A model generated the notes under the pieces. The model saw nothing but the letters and a program-made list of their open reading frames with translations, did no database searches and was not told the origin of the DNA. This document shows positions 38,989 through 49,257 of a stretch of 64,000 nt of DNA, piece by piece. A program made the translations under genes and the position numbers. Origin of the DNA: Diplonema papillatum (taxonomy: Eukaryota > Euglenozoa > Diplonemea > Diplonemida > Diplonemidae); contig JAPJBO010000155.1 of the NCBI GenBank assembly GCA_030068145.1, positions 124,001 to 188,000 on the forward strand, written 5' to 3'. Each line of letters starts with the position of its first letter. Within the stretch, counting starts at the first letter, position 1.

Positions 38989-40671
38989 TCCTCACAGGAC
39001 GGAGGCTTGTCGCTTCGGCCACGAAGCTTGCAGCAAATCGGCTTCGAGTACAGTCCGACACAGCCACGAAGGGCATTGGCATCGAATGCATCCGGTCCGT
39101 TGCAGCGGACGCAGCTAAGGTTCTGCACGTGCGCGCTCACCTCGCCCGCGGGACCGCCAGAGCTGCTTTGGCCACAGACCCTGGGTCGTGTGTCGAAACC
39201 CCAGTGCCCCCCTGCTTATAGAGCGAAGTTGAGGTCTCACCTGGAGTCCAGTCGGTTGCAGCGGACGCAGCTAAGGTTCTGCACGTGCGCGCTCTCGCCT
39301 GCGGACAGCCAGAGCTGCTTTGGCCACAGACCCTGGGTCGTGTGTCCAAACCCCAGTGCACCCCTGCTTGTAGAGCGACGTTGAGGTCTCACCTGGACGG
39401 CGATCTTATGTGTGGCGTTGCGCAGTCGTCGTTGTGCTCGTGGCCCCCGACGACAAAAAGGTGCAATGCCCAGACGCCGCACACGCACAACACAGACGGG
39501 CTCGAAGTAAAAGGGCGGAAGCTTTTGATTCAACAACAATTCCCCGAAGTGTCGGCTGACCGTGGCATCCCGAAACCCGAAAAGGCTTTCGACCAAAAAA
39601 GTGTCCTCGCCCGGGTTCGAACCCGGGCCTCCCGGCCTGGCCGACGCCCGGTCACTCTGCCATTCGTACGTAATTTTGGCTGTTCTGTTCTGTTTGGCGG
39701 AACACTTGCTGCAGCCTAGGCGAGGATAGCCGGCTATCTTCTGAGCGTAGAACGGGGTTCCCTTGTTCCCGCTGCTTACTCCGTTGTTTGCTTGGTTGGT
39801 CCACCGGGGCCAATTCCAATTGAGTTCAACTGTAATATAACGATACACGGCGTGGAATTGGGGGGTCTGAGACCCCCCCAAAAAAACACTAGTTTGTTAC
39901 AATTGAAGTGCAGTTTGCCTGTTAGAAACACGTTGTTGTTGTGACTAAATGACACACTGTGAGTGCAATGCAACTCCGAGCAAAAAAGTGAAGGGAAAAC
40001 CTTCGCAACACAAGTGAAAGGTTCGAGCCCGCAATTCGGACTCCCTTGCTTCGGGGAGCTCACTCCCAACGCCTGGAAAGTTCGTCAGCAAGGAATAGAT
40101 CCTACGACCTCTGGGGTAGTACGCAGGCGCCGTGCCAATGGACCAGGTGTCCGGGAGTTGGCCGGGAGAAAAATACTCGACGTAGCTGCTTCGACTCCGA
40201 ATGAAAGGGGGGAAATATAGAGGTAGGTTTGTTCTCCGCTTACACCGCCGTGTGTTGTTTTCTCACTCAGGACTTTTGACCCTGCTGTGTTTGTGTGGTT
40301 TGTCGTGTAGGGGTAGACCCGACCATGACCTCACGTCCGTTCAACACGTTGTTCGGTAGTTACAGCACTTGGGATCTCTTCTGTTCTTTGTCGGGCAGCA
40401 TCGTCGAGCATTTCCTTTTAAGCTGGCGTTTTAAAAACTAGCTCCACACCATTCAAAAACAATACACTTTTAAGTGTGGACAAAAGCGGGGTTGGCTCGA
40501 ATAGAGGCTATTCATATTGCATACTCGTAGGGCCTCTAGTCTCAAAATAATGATGTAAAGCGCACCCCGCGCCCCGCCCCCCGCACAGGCCGATTCCCTG
40601 AAGCAGAAGGAGAGGACTCGGGCGTTGAACGAAGGTCGTGCGGCGGCTGCAAAGAAGGAAGACGCATCTGA
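38989..40671. repeat. 2,028-bp tandem unit 3, partial (1,683 bp)
   Basis: Matches units 1 and 2 up to GAAGACGCATCTGA (40658-40671). Then, where the others enter the AT-rich block, it continues with piggyBac coding sequence. This unit looks ancestral, with units 1 and 2 derived. Confidence 0.9.
39602..39670 (-). pseudogene. tRNA-derived sequence, copy 3
   Basis: Same sequence as 35546-35614, with the same T6 run. Confidence 0.65.
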
Positions 40672-41179
40672 GCCCGAAAAGAACGAGGCGCGCGTGTCCG
40701 TATGTGTCAACTACTACCGTTTTATCTTGTACAAGCGTCTTGGTAAGAATCGCGGGTCCTTACCCTTCAAGGACTTCAGAACAGAGCTCATCCGCGGGAT
40801 ACTTGCTGACAACCGCAGTACTGAGGACTTCAGCCCCGGAACGCGCACACCTCGGGCTAGCGACCACCCGTCGCGCCTGGATGGCAAGTTCCATGCCATT
40901 CTGGAAACAGACACCCGCGTTGCGTGCAAATGCCATGTTCGTTTGGTCAAGACGAAATATGTCTGCAAAACATGTGGCGTGGCTCTGTGTCCCGCTCCGT
41001 GTTTTACCCGGTTTCACACCCTCAAGAACCACCATTACTACGAGCCGGAAACTCCTGGGACCCAGCGCTTGAAGAAACGAGGCGGCCGCCCTTGCAAGCA
41101 GGGGCGCCCTCCCACACTCAAAGGAGTGCGTCTGACGTATACCGAGTCTACTGATGAAAGTGACTGCAGTGGCCAGTAG
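40625..41179 (+). pseudogene. piggyBac transposase C-terminal region with zinc ribbon
   Basis: The open frame encodes VNYYRFILYKRL, LPFKDFRTELIRGIL, then a cysteine-rich end: CKCHVRLVKTKYVCKTCGVA, LCPAPCFTRFHTLKNH. piggyBac transposases have a helix pattern of this kind after the last catalytic Asp, and a C-terminal C-x2-C/H cross-brace zinc finger with K-Y-x-C-x-x-C and LC-x-x-PCF-x-x-yH. It ends with a basic, Ser/Asp-rich tail. The catalytic core is missing: upstream is the tandem 2-kb repeat, with only about 30 more codons of likely element sequence. The 3' end of the element is at 41597-41600. Confidence 0.8.
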
Positions 41180-41583
41180 TTGCGTGAACTGCCCACCTGC
41201 CCCGTACCTCAATTTCCTGCGTCTTGCCCGTTATCTCGCCATCACTCCAACCCCCTACCCCCGGAACGCACGCAAAATGACGTCTGCCGCCTTTCTTCTT
41301 CTCTTTTGCTCAAGCCCAACCTAGGAAGGAAATCGAAACCACGCGAGAAAACAAAAGATTGTCAAGGTTGCGGTGAAACGTTGTCGACGAATTAGAGACG
41401 GTCCTAAGCGAGAAGACGATGACAGACTAGTGCAACATCATGTCAAAATTTCGCCTTCCAAGGGCGGAAATGGAAAGATATGCTTCGAAATCGCAAAATT
41501 CCAGCCCCAGAATGCCCAAAAGAGCGAAGGCACTCTATAAAAACGAAAAATAGGAAAAAGTGGAAATTAACCTGTAGGTGCTT

Positions 41584-41600
41584 GGTCGGAGTTGGGTTAA
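41584..41600 (+). other. piggyBac right terminus with TTAA target
   Basis: GGTCGGAGTTGGGTTAA. The GGG/TTAA edge is the piggyBac hallmark, and the same 17 bases occur at 16954-16970. The flank after it (CACGATATCATCAA) also follows the TTAA in tandem units 1 and 2. Confidence 0.7.
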
Positions 41601-41601
41601 A

Positions 41602-41780
41602 CACGATATCATCAATAATAATCAAGATTACCATGTGTGGCAATCTCCGCATGATTTGGGGAAGCACCTGGTCGCATGCAGAGGGTTCTGATCTTGAGCG
41701 ACCGTCTCGTACGCCAGCATCACGTCTTTGGACGCCTGCCTACTCGCCTTTTGGGGCCTTTGGTTCAGGCCGGCCGTGTT
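41602..41780 (+). repeat. End block of the 2-kb unit, third occurrence
   Basis: Matches 36789-36960 and 38817-38988 (GATTACCATGTGTGGC, GGAAGCACCTGGTCGCATG, CAGGCCGGCCGTGTT) with a small insertion (ATAATA) near its start. It leaves the repeat at GCCACCCCCC. Confidence 0.85.
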
Positions 41781-41984
41781 GCCACCCCCCCGAGCGACGT
41801 CAGCACATTCGCCTGCATGATTTCTGCTGGGCGGGTACTCTTTTTGCCTTCGGCAGAGTGAGCCAATGCCTCTCACCTCTCCTTCAAGACACAGCTGAGT
41901 CACAGATATGACTCTACTCGCCCCTTCCCAGCCAACCCAACATGCGCTCCTAGCCCTCCGCAGTTTCTTCTCAGCTTTTTTTTT

Positions 41985-42318
41985 AGCACTAACAATCTTT
42001 CGGGTTGCCTGTATTGTGCAGGCTAAAAAGACGCAGGCAGCGTGTTTTGGTGGTCGATATCAGAATTCCTTACCTGAAAATTCACAGGGTCAATACACAC
42101 AAACAAACCGAAGCGCCTGTCTTTTTTTAGTACTAACAATCTTGTGGGTTGCCCTTCAATGTATTGTGCAGGCTAAAAAGACGTAGGCAGCGTGTTTTGG
42201 TGGTCGATATCAGAATTCCTTACCTGAATATGCACAGGGTCATTACAAGTGGGAAAACGATCAACCGGACAACGCACACACAAACAAACCGAAGCGCCTG
42301 TCTTTTTTTTTTCGGAGA
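41985..42318 (+). repeat. Two tandem copies of a dispersed repeat
   Basis: Copies start with CACTAACAATCTT and TACTAACAATCTT at about 41987 and 42131. Both have TATTGTGCAGGCTAAAAAG, GTGTTTTGGTGGTCGATATC and CGAAGCGCCTGTCTTTTTTT. The second copy has the extra GTGGGAAAACGATCAACCGG seen in the inverted copy at 31577-31765. Confidence 0.85.
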
Positions 42319-42356
42319 AAACCATAAGGGAAGCACTTAAGTCGGGAAAATATTTA

Positions 42357-42505
42357 TTTTTTTTGTTTCCGATAAATATTTTTTTTGTTTCCGATAAATA
42401 TTTTTTTGTTTCCGATAAATATTTTTTGTTTCCGATAAATATTTTTCTGTTTCCGATAAATATTTTTTTTGTTTCCGATAAATATTTTTCTGTTTCCGAT
42501 AAGTA
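42357..42505. repeat. Subterminal array, left, about 7 units of ~21 bp
   Basis: Unit GTTTCCGATAAATATTTTTT with T-run length varying from unit to unit; AT-rich. Confidence 0.9.
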
Positions 42506-42639
42506 TTGATCACTTTGGCAGTAGGTTCACCTACTTCGTCCCGTGGACGACCGCGACGAAGCCAAATACGATCGTTTTTCTATCTAGTTTCGGGTCGAAA
42601 GCCTCCCCAGCAAAGGCTGTTCAATTTTCAACACCAGAT

Positions 42640-42935
42640 ACGCAAACCTTTTCGAATGCAGCACACGGGTATCCAACAAGTGACATCTAACTATCTGGTT
42701 GCATTGAGCAGTATCCGGATCTGAAAGCTGAAGACTTTGTACCACTTCACCGCGACAAAGGTCACGAACGCAGTTGCAGTAAAACTGCGTCTTGCGCACG
42801 AGCGCGGAAATCCGCCACCCACCATTCGGCTAGATATTGCAAGAACACAACTGCAAAGCTTACTACAAACGGATAGTGTTACAAAGGCGAACGAATCATG
42901 CGAGAACCTACGTAGGGGCCCCTCAACAGCTTTCA
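42640..42935 (-). repeat. Shared core block, copy 1 (inverted relative to 44925-45237)
   Basis: The reverse complement has GATACCCGTGTGCTGCATTC, GTTGTGTTCTTGCAATATCT and AACACTATCCGTTTGTAGTA, matching the plus strand at 44925-45237. Both copies have a short open frame whose products correspond (LQSLQLSDPDT and LQSLRLSDPDT), so a coding origin is plausible, but the family is unknown. Confidence 0.75.
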
Positions 42936-43770
42936 GAACGGCAAGTCAAGAAAAGGATAAGTTTGCACATTCTACTTCCGTCTGATCTGCATGTTCCCCA
43001 GTTCTACCCTTCGTTGATCTGTTGTGTGTATTCGCAACGACTTCATCCGGTCCTACGCGGCCCCAATACGACAAAACTGCATGCGGTCCTGACCAGGTAA
43101 CATCCTCCTACCTGAAAATGTCTAACCACGACTACGGATTTGGTGCCATCGAGGCAGCCATGGAGTGTAAGTATGCCAACGGGGCTTAGTAGTATCGGGG
43201 CTGCCGTGCATACTAGTTCCCGTAAAATATTTGTTTCCCTTGACTTGTGCCATGTCGGACGGTAGGATTTTCCGCGTCAGCCTCATTTCAATCCTGGAGA
43301 CAAAAGCACTCACACAATAAAGACTAGCCCATTTCACGGGCCAAAACTGCCTTTGTTGCAGAAATCAGCAACACAGGCAAGCGATGACAGAACAGCGCAC
43401 ACGAAGACGACCGGCTCTGAAGAGACCCGCGCCGCAAGCTGCGCGAGCAGAGGGTGCCAAGCAAACCAGGAAGGAAGGCGAGGAGATTCAGATGGCACAG
43501 CAGGACGCCCGCGAGGGATCACCGAGGTCGAAAGACAGAAAAGGGAAAGCAGGCGTGGCCGGCTTGAAAAGCTGCAAGCGCGGAGAAGGCACAGGTACAG
43601 AGCAGTCCACATGCAGACGAGCAGTGAAGCGGCCCACATCACAGAGGTCTATCACACTGGCTCCGGATTACTTAGGGTCCTCGCAAAATCCAATGAAATT
43701 GCTTGCCCAATGGGACTCCCCTTGGGCACATTTCGCACTGGGGACTAGTCCCCAGGAACCCGTATCAAAA

Positions 43771-44085
43771 ATATTTATCGGAAACAAAAAATATTTATCG
43801 GAAACAAAAAATATTTATCGGAAACAAAAAAATATTTATCGGAAACAAAAAAATATTTATCGGAAACAAAAAAATATTTATCGGAAACAGAAAAATATTT
43901 ATCGGAAACAAAAAATATTTATCGGAAACAAAAAAATATTTATCGGAAACAGAAAAAATATTTATCGGAAACAAAAAATATTTATCGGAAACAAAAAAAA
44001 TATTTATCGGAAACAAAAAAAAATATTTATCGGAAACAAAAAATATTTATCGGAAACAAAAAAATATTTATCGGAAACGTTCCGA
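43771..44085. repeat. Subterminal array, right, about 15 units of ~21 bp
   Basis: Unit ATATTTATCGGAAACAAAAA, the reverse complement of the left array unit. Open frames through it (YRKQKNI-type products) are repeat artefacts. Confidence 0.9.
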
Positions 44086-44394
44086 TAAATATTTTCCCCA
44101 CTTAAGTGCTTCCGATATGGTTTTGTCTCTTTTTTTTTTCCCCCTAGCCCTCCACAGTTTCTTCTCAGCCTTTTTTTTCTTCTTTGTTTTTAGGTAAATT
44201 TCCCTTATATCCCGCCCCTAACAAATATGTGCCCTTATATCCCGGTTCAAAACAAATTTGGTGCCCTTATATCCCGGTTCAAAACAAATATGTGCCCTTA
44301 TATCCCGAACCGGGATATAAGGGCACCAAATTTGTTTTGAACCGGGATATAAGGGCACCAAATTTGTTTTGGACCCAAGATACTGGGGCCAAAA

Positions 44395-44545
44395 AATTCG
44401 AAAAAAATTCGAAAAAGATTCGAAAAAAGTTCGAAAAAAGTTCGAGAAAAGTTCGAAAAAAGTTCGAAAAAAGTTCGAAAAAAGTTCGAATAAAGTTCGA
44501 ATAAAGTTCGAAAAAAGTTCGAAAAAAGTTCGAAAAAAGTTCGAA
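44395..44545. repeat. Array of GTTCGAAAAAA, unit 11-12 bp
   Basis: About 12 units with occasional GTTCGAATAAA or GATTCGAAAA variants. Translates to FEKSSKKVRKK-type low-complexity product. Confidence 0.9.
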
Positions 44546-44924
44546 TTTGGTCAATTCTTTGTCAGAATTTTGGTCCAGTTCAAAATTTGGGTCAAAATTT
44601 GGTCGAGTTTTTGGACAGTCTTGGGCGGTCCACCGAACCCACACAGAAGTATGTCGAAAGCCAACACTGATGCAGCCGAACTTAAGCCGGGGTACCTGGC
44701 TTTAGAAAACCCCCCAGGTGACAGCAAACCTGCCCCCAGAGCAAACTGGAACTGGTCTTAGTTTGTACTTTCTAGCTTTCATTCGATACGTTTGCAGTAG
44801 TCCCGCAAATACACCCAGCAGATCAAAGAAAGGGGGAAAGGTGGAAAATGCAGATCAAACGGGAGTAGAATGTGCGCACGCTTATCCGTCTCTTGACTTA
44901 CTATGCCGTGTTCTGAAAGCTGTC

Positions 44925-45237
44925 GATGGGGCCCCTCCATAGGTTCTAGCATGATTCGTTCGCCTTTGTAACACTATCCGTTTGTAGTAAGCTTCGCAAT
45001 TGTGTTCTTGCAATATCTAACCGAATGGTGGGCGGCGGCTTTCCGCGCTCGTGCGCAAGACACAATTATGCTGCTTTTGCAGTGCAAGCTGAACCCGGTT
45101 CGCGACTTCGGTCGCGGTAAAGTGTTACAAAGTCTTCGGCTTTCAGATCCGGATACGCGTATGCAACAGATAGTTAGAGGTCACTTGAAGGATACCCGTG
45201 TGCAGCGTTCGAAAGAGTTTGCGTATCTGGAGTCTTA
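44925..45237 (+). repeat. Shared core block, copy 2
   Basis: Counterpart of 42640-42935 in opposite orientation. The plus frame 45002-45262 (86 codons) includes VLQSLRLSDPDT and VRGHLKDTRVQRSKEFAYL. Unknown family. Confidence 0.75.
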
Positions 45238-45781
45238 TTTTTTTGGGGGGAAGGCCCTTTGACCCTGTATTTTTTGAGAAGATTTTTGAAACAGCCCGAA
45301 GATATTCGTCGATTCCTGATATTCGTCCAGCGTAATGGTTGTCCAGATTACTGACCGTGAGAAAGGGTTCCAAGTACATGCTGTCAATTCTGTCTGAGTG
45401 CGCGACGCAGTTTCCCGATAGCCACCGCGTGCCTTCTGTGCCAGGGGTCGAATACGTTTACTTGCTGACCGGTGCTAACGTTGTAGAAGGCCCACCTATC
45501 AGCCTAGCTCCACAAGGTTCGTTTCGTTAAGGCAACTCATGATCACTTCGGTGTGAGGGTACTAGTCCTGCTAGAAACTACTTGTGGCCGCCTGCTCCGT
45601 TGTGTGGTCTTCTCTCCGTACAGTGTTCCACGTCTGGAAGGTCCTTGCGTTCAGTTCGCGCTTCCTGAGGGCACAAAGACAGTTGATGACTTCAGGAAGG
45701 AATCAGCCATTCTTGCGTGATGTACTGAGGAGAGCTGCCACCTTGTTGTTAGCCTACCGTCCTCCCCTCGGTTCCGAGTTT

Positions 45782-45945
45782 GGAAGGTTCGGTTTCGGGT
45801 TCGGTTTCAAAACCGACCCCAAAACCGAACCCTTCCAGAATTTGGGACCCAAATTCTGGACCCAAATTTGGGACCCAAATTCTGGACCCAAATTTTGGAC
45901 CCAAATTTTTGACCCAAATTTCAGACCCAAATTTTGGACCTGCCC
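45782..45945. repeat. Palindrome followed by ~15-bp array
   Basis: 45782-45836 is a foldback of GGTTCGGTTT-type arms with AAAACCGACCCC/AAAACCGAACCC. It is followed by seven or eight units of GACCCAAATTTTG-type sequence to 45945. Frames on both strands stay open and give DPNFGPKF-type products. Confidence 0.85.
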
Positions 45946-46040
45946 TAAAAACCCGGTTCAAAACAAATTTGGTGCCCTTCTATCCCGAACCGGAATATAA
46001 GGGCACAAATTTGTTTTGACCGGGATATAAGGGCATTACA

Positions 46041-46842
46041 CCTTGTTTTTATACCAATGTTGGAGGAAATACGAACGCGTCACAGGCCATCCACGGCGTT
46101 TCCTTGCGCTCTGTACCAAGAAACAAACGTCCAGGGCAGGACAGCGTCTGCCTAACCAGATCGCTTCAAGCAGGCCGCATGCTGCCATCTCTCGTCTCGG
46201 AGCCACTTGAGTTTGTTGCGAGTACGCATGATGTCCTACCAGGAGACACGTCTCGCGAAAAACATCCGGCGCAGCATCACTCGCGCGCTCAAGTTCGGCT
46301 CGCGAAGGAGGCAGCCGTGAAGTTAGCGGAAGAAGTCGCGGCCTTCTCGTGCGACGCTTCGTGGGCTCTACCGGTGCGTCCCTGGTCATGGTAAACCGGG
46401 GGGAGCCGGCGACGAACTCTTTCGAATGGAGCCGAACCAGGAAGTTACCCTAGGAACCGGCCGTAGGGCTCAAAAACAAGGCTCTTCACGCTCGAAAAGA
46501 CCCGGTTGGAGACACGGGATCTGGATGTGAACTTGGTGGAAGCTGCCGTTAGCCGAAGCTAATCCTGGCCCGATGTCGCCCTTCTTCTGGTAGAAGTCCG
46601 CCAAAGGTTGGCTCTGATGAGCGGCGGCATCCCGCCGGTACGGAAGGCGGCAAGGATCCCGCCCGAACATGCCCGAGGAGGCCTGCAGGAAGAGCTCTGG
46701 GCAGATGCTGCATCGAATCAGGCCTTCATGCTAAGCTAGTTGCTGGGACTGGGTTGCTGCACGCCTGCCCTTCCGCTGGGCGTTGCGCGGCCAGAGGCAC
46801 AGCTCGGCCGCTAGCAATCGTCAGGCCTCGTGCGGCCTAAAG
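46041..46842. other. No gene recognised
   Basis: Overlapping short frames on both strands (46036-46389 minus, 46104-46394 plus, 46470-46670 minus) without family resemblance and without a preferred strand. Confidence 0.4.
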
Positions 46843-47071
46843 AATACTCGACGTCGCTGCTTTGACTCCGAGTGGAAGGGGGGAAACAGAGGGGTAGATG
46901 TCATTGGTGCTGGTTTTGTTGAACGCTTACACCCGCCACTAAACCCAGATTCACCTGTGTTTCGTGTGGGCTACAGCACATTTACCTCCTTTGATCTTTT
47001 GCAGCTGGCAGCCTCCTCAAGTATTTCCTACAAAGCAGCCTTTGCAGGTGCTTATACAAAAAAGAATTCTT
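46843..47071 (+). repeat. Composite dispersed repeat, reference copy
   Basis: Module 1: GAATACTCGACGTCGCTGC, TTTGACTCCGAGTGGAAGG. Module 2: GCCACTAAACCCAG, TTCGTGTGGGCTACAGCAC, ATTTACCTCCTTTGATC, CAGCTGGCAGCCTCCTC, GTATTTCCTACAAAGCAG, GTGCTTATACAAAAAAG. On the minus strand, module 2 begins GTATAAGC, a splice-donor-like sequence. Confidence 0.8.
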
Positions 47072-47224
47072 TTTTGCGGTGGTCTCCGTTGGTCTGGTAG
47101 TCCGTGCTACCTCCTTTCTTTTACACTCGTTCTCTTCTCTACTCACTACTGTACGTACTCTTTCACTCTTCTACTCTCTTTGGCTAGCCACAAAAAAGAC
47201 TCCTGCGACCGACACCACGAACAC

Positions 47225-47612
47225 ATTCGCAATGAAGGGGGAAATAGAGGGGTAGAGGGGACAATACAATACAACCGCAATCTGGTTTGTTCTTCGTTTA
47301 CACTATCGATTTTCCCTGTTATGTTACGCACGTCCGTTCAACACGCGTTCGAGCACCTGGGATGGGGGGGTCCTTTGTCTGGCAGCTTCGTCGAGCATTT
47401 CCTTCCAAGCTGGCTTTTGTTGAACAAACTTACGCCCGCCACTAAATCCAGTTTTAGCTGTGTTTCGTGTGGGCTACAGCACATTTACTGCGATAGTGGG
47501 GAGTCATTGGTAGGCTGATGAGTACAACACGATTGATTTAACCCGTGAGAGATTTCGCAACTGGCAGTTTCCTCAGGTATTTCCTACGAAGCAGGTGCTT
47601 ATACAAAAAACA
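47225..47612 (+). repeat. Composite dispersed repeat, second copy nearby
   Basis: Module 1 elements (GGGGGAAATAGAGGGGTAG, GTTCTTCGTTTACAC, GTCCGTTCAACACG, CAGCTTCGTCGAGCATTTCC) followed by module 2 with the longer middle (GCGATAGTGGGGAGTCATTG, GATGAGTACAACACG) and the end GCAGGTGCTTATACAAAAAA. Confidence 0.8.
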
Positions 47613-48839
47613 AGAAGGGCTCATTCCACACCTCCGAGTCGGTTGCTGCCAACACCGCACCGGGCATGTCCATGTTGTGCGCTTCTCGCACGTGCTCGTT
47701 GGAATCGTCATCGTGGGATACATGCGCCGTGCGTCGGTCTGCAGTGCTCTTTGAAGGCGCTGAAACGGGCTCCTGCGGCTCGCCGATTTGCTGCAAGATT
47801 ATTGAAAAGTTTCAGCTTGTGTGTGGGTACCAGGGAAAGCCTGCTACACGGGAGCCAAGCTTCACGTGTTCGGCGGTACTGCAGAGCCACGGGCCTGGGC
47901 TACCGATTTCCCAAACTAAAGCATCAAGGCTTGGCGCACCTTGGGGCTGGCGCTCGCGCTGAACACAAGCTGGGTTGTGGTACTGTGCTGCCTCCGACTC
48001 AAGCTTTGCAAGCTGTGGTTGACCGTCACGTTCCTGGACCAGGAGCGGCCTTTTTCTTTTTTCTTCTTTTCTTCTTCTTCAGCTTGTGTGTGTGAGAGTT
48101 TGATCAAAGTTACATCAAGGCAGCCCTTACAAAGACCAGCCACAGTCAACGCCGCGTGGGTGCGGGCTGTTGATATTAATAGCATCCTGTTTCAAACCCC
48201 CGATTGCGCGTAACCTGGAAGCACCCAGAGGGTGTCGGTGGTACAAAGGTGCAGTTGCCCGCATCATCCAACCGGCAATCAGCTCGCATCGGGGAGGTGA
48301 CGTACCCACCCGGACAAGGTGTCCTGCTGCCCTTGCAAGATTATTGAATAGAGTGAAAGTTCGCTTGAGAATCCGGGACTTTAGAGTCCGGGCGACCTTC
48401 GTCAAATGGGTTCATTTAAAGCAAATGCGGATCAGGGGGCATGGCTTGTTTCGCGTACGCTTTATTGGCTGGGCTTGTTGGCAACTATTCATGACCGGCA
48501 CCAAGATCTCACCAGGTTGGTACTAGCCTGTCTTCTTTTAGCCCGGTGAGTGTGTGGGGAGTCTGTTGCTGTCCTGTTGGCGAAACCCTCAGGTTCGCGG
48601 CTGGAAAAGGTTTAGCCGTGGCTCGCATTGACGAGCAGACATATTTTTGCTTCGTGTACCAACCGCTAGTCGAAGGGAACTGAAGCCCGTGTAGGCCCCT
48701 GATCTTCGGATCTTGTTTATGCGCAGTTGTCTTTCCCTTGCTTCAGCTTCAGGATAGGAACTCTGATCAACCATCAACAACGCGCTGTGGCCACATCTTT
48801 TTTTTGGTCGCGAGAGCCTTCATGCAACATTTCGTGGAC
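47613..48839. other. No gene recognised
   Basis: Short frames only. A T/C-rich tract lies at 48049-48085. 48725-48812 is a poor relative of the repeat at 31577-31765 (AGGATAGGAACTCTGATCAA, CATCTTTTTTTTG). Confidence 0.4.
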
Positions 48840-48965
48840 CGGCACTACACTCCGATTCACCGGTGTTCCGTGTAGGCTACAGCACAGTTCCTGCCTTCGA
48901 GTTACAACTGGCAGCCTCCTCGAGTATGCTTTCTAATTATTACTAATTAGGTGCTCATTCAAAAA
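48840..48965 (+). repeat. Dispersed repeat, module 2
   Basis: CGATTCACCGGTGTTCCGTG, AGGCTACAGCACAGTTCC, AACTGGCAGCCTCCTCGAG, TTAGGTGCTCATTCAAAAA. Confidence 0.7.
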
Positions 48966-49044
48966 GGGTTTGAACGAGACGCTGTTAACTGTCTCATTGT
49001 AATATTGGCAAAAGTGTCACCACGTAAAAGAAGATGACGCACAC

Positions 49045-49257
49045 CTCCGTGAGCAACGCAGTCGCGTACGATCGCAGATGCACTTCGTCTGACGACGTCA
49101 GGCTTACTTGTCCCTGCCGCGCTGCAGTCTTCAGGAACTCTTTCGTAACCGTCGAGCAAACCTTCACGAACTGATCCCTCGTAATGACGCCCAGGTTGTA
49201 CGGCTGCTGAAGCTCGCCCTTCACACACGCGATGACCGCCTGTGTAACCGCGCATTC
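49045..49257 (-). CDS. Candidate internal exon, 71 codons, unknown gene
   Basis: The minus frame is preceded by a pyrimidine-containing TTTATTGAG acceptor at 49258 and followed by a GTGTGC donor at 49044-49043, and is a multiple of three. The product (VTQAVIACVKGELQ, LGVITRDQFVKVCSTV, EVHLRSYATALLTEV) is helical and protein-like. The GVITRDQFxKVxxxVxxxF pattern recalls helical C-terminal domains of RING/PHD-type proteins, but this is only an impression. No neighbouring exon could be assigned with confidence; 50165-50078 (minus, ending in a GTGAGCG donor-like site) is a possible partner. Confidence 0.4.

Larger units (their letters stand above)
42318..44124. mobile_element. Repeat-ended DNA element 1 with 39-bp terminal inverted repeats
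   Basis: Left end (42318-42356) and the inverted right end (44086-44124) match at 36 of 39 positions: AAAACCATA, GGAAGCACTTAAGT, GGGGAAAATATTTA. Just inside each end is a tandem array of a ~21-bp unit (GTTTCCGATAAATATTTTT on the left; its reverse complement on the right), about 7 units left and about 15 right. The interior (42510-43765) holds a block also present, inverted, in the neighbouring element, and no recognisable transposase. No clear target-site duplication. Probably a non-autonomous element with subterminal transposase-binding-like arrays; this is inference. Confidence 0.65.
44203..46036. mobile_element. Repeat-ended element 2, with palindromic ~32-bp end repeats
   Basis: 44203-44372 and 45953-46036 consist of units CCCTTATATCCCGGTTC plus AAAACAAATTTGGTG, which switch to the inverted orientation within each block, forming palindromes. 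Between them lie a GTTCGAAAAAA array, the shared core block (44925-45237), and an ACCCAAATTTTGG array. No transposase or target duplication recognised. Treating the whole as one element is inference from the matching end blocks and from the parallel with element 1. Confidence 0.45.

Noticed and set aside
43384..44088. 234-codon plus frame running into the ATATTTATCGGAAAC array
   Set aside because: The C-terminal half is the translated repeat and the N-terminal half is Lys/Arg-rich without family resemblance; the overlapping frames are open as well.
44369..44761. Coiled-coil-like Lys/Glu-rich protein
   Set aside because: Direct translation of the GTTCGAAAAAA array; equally open on the other strand.
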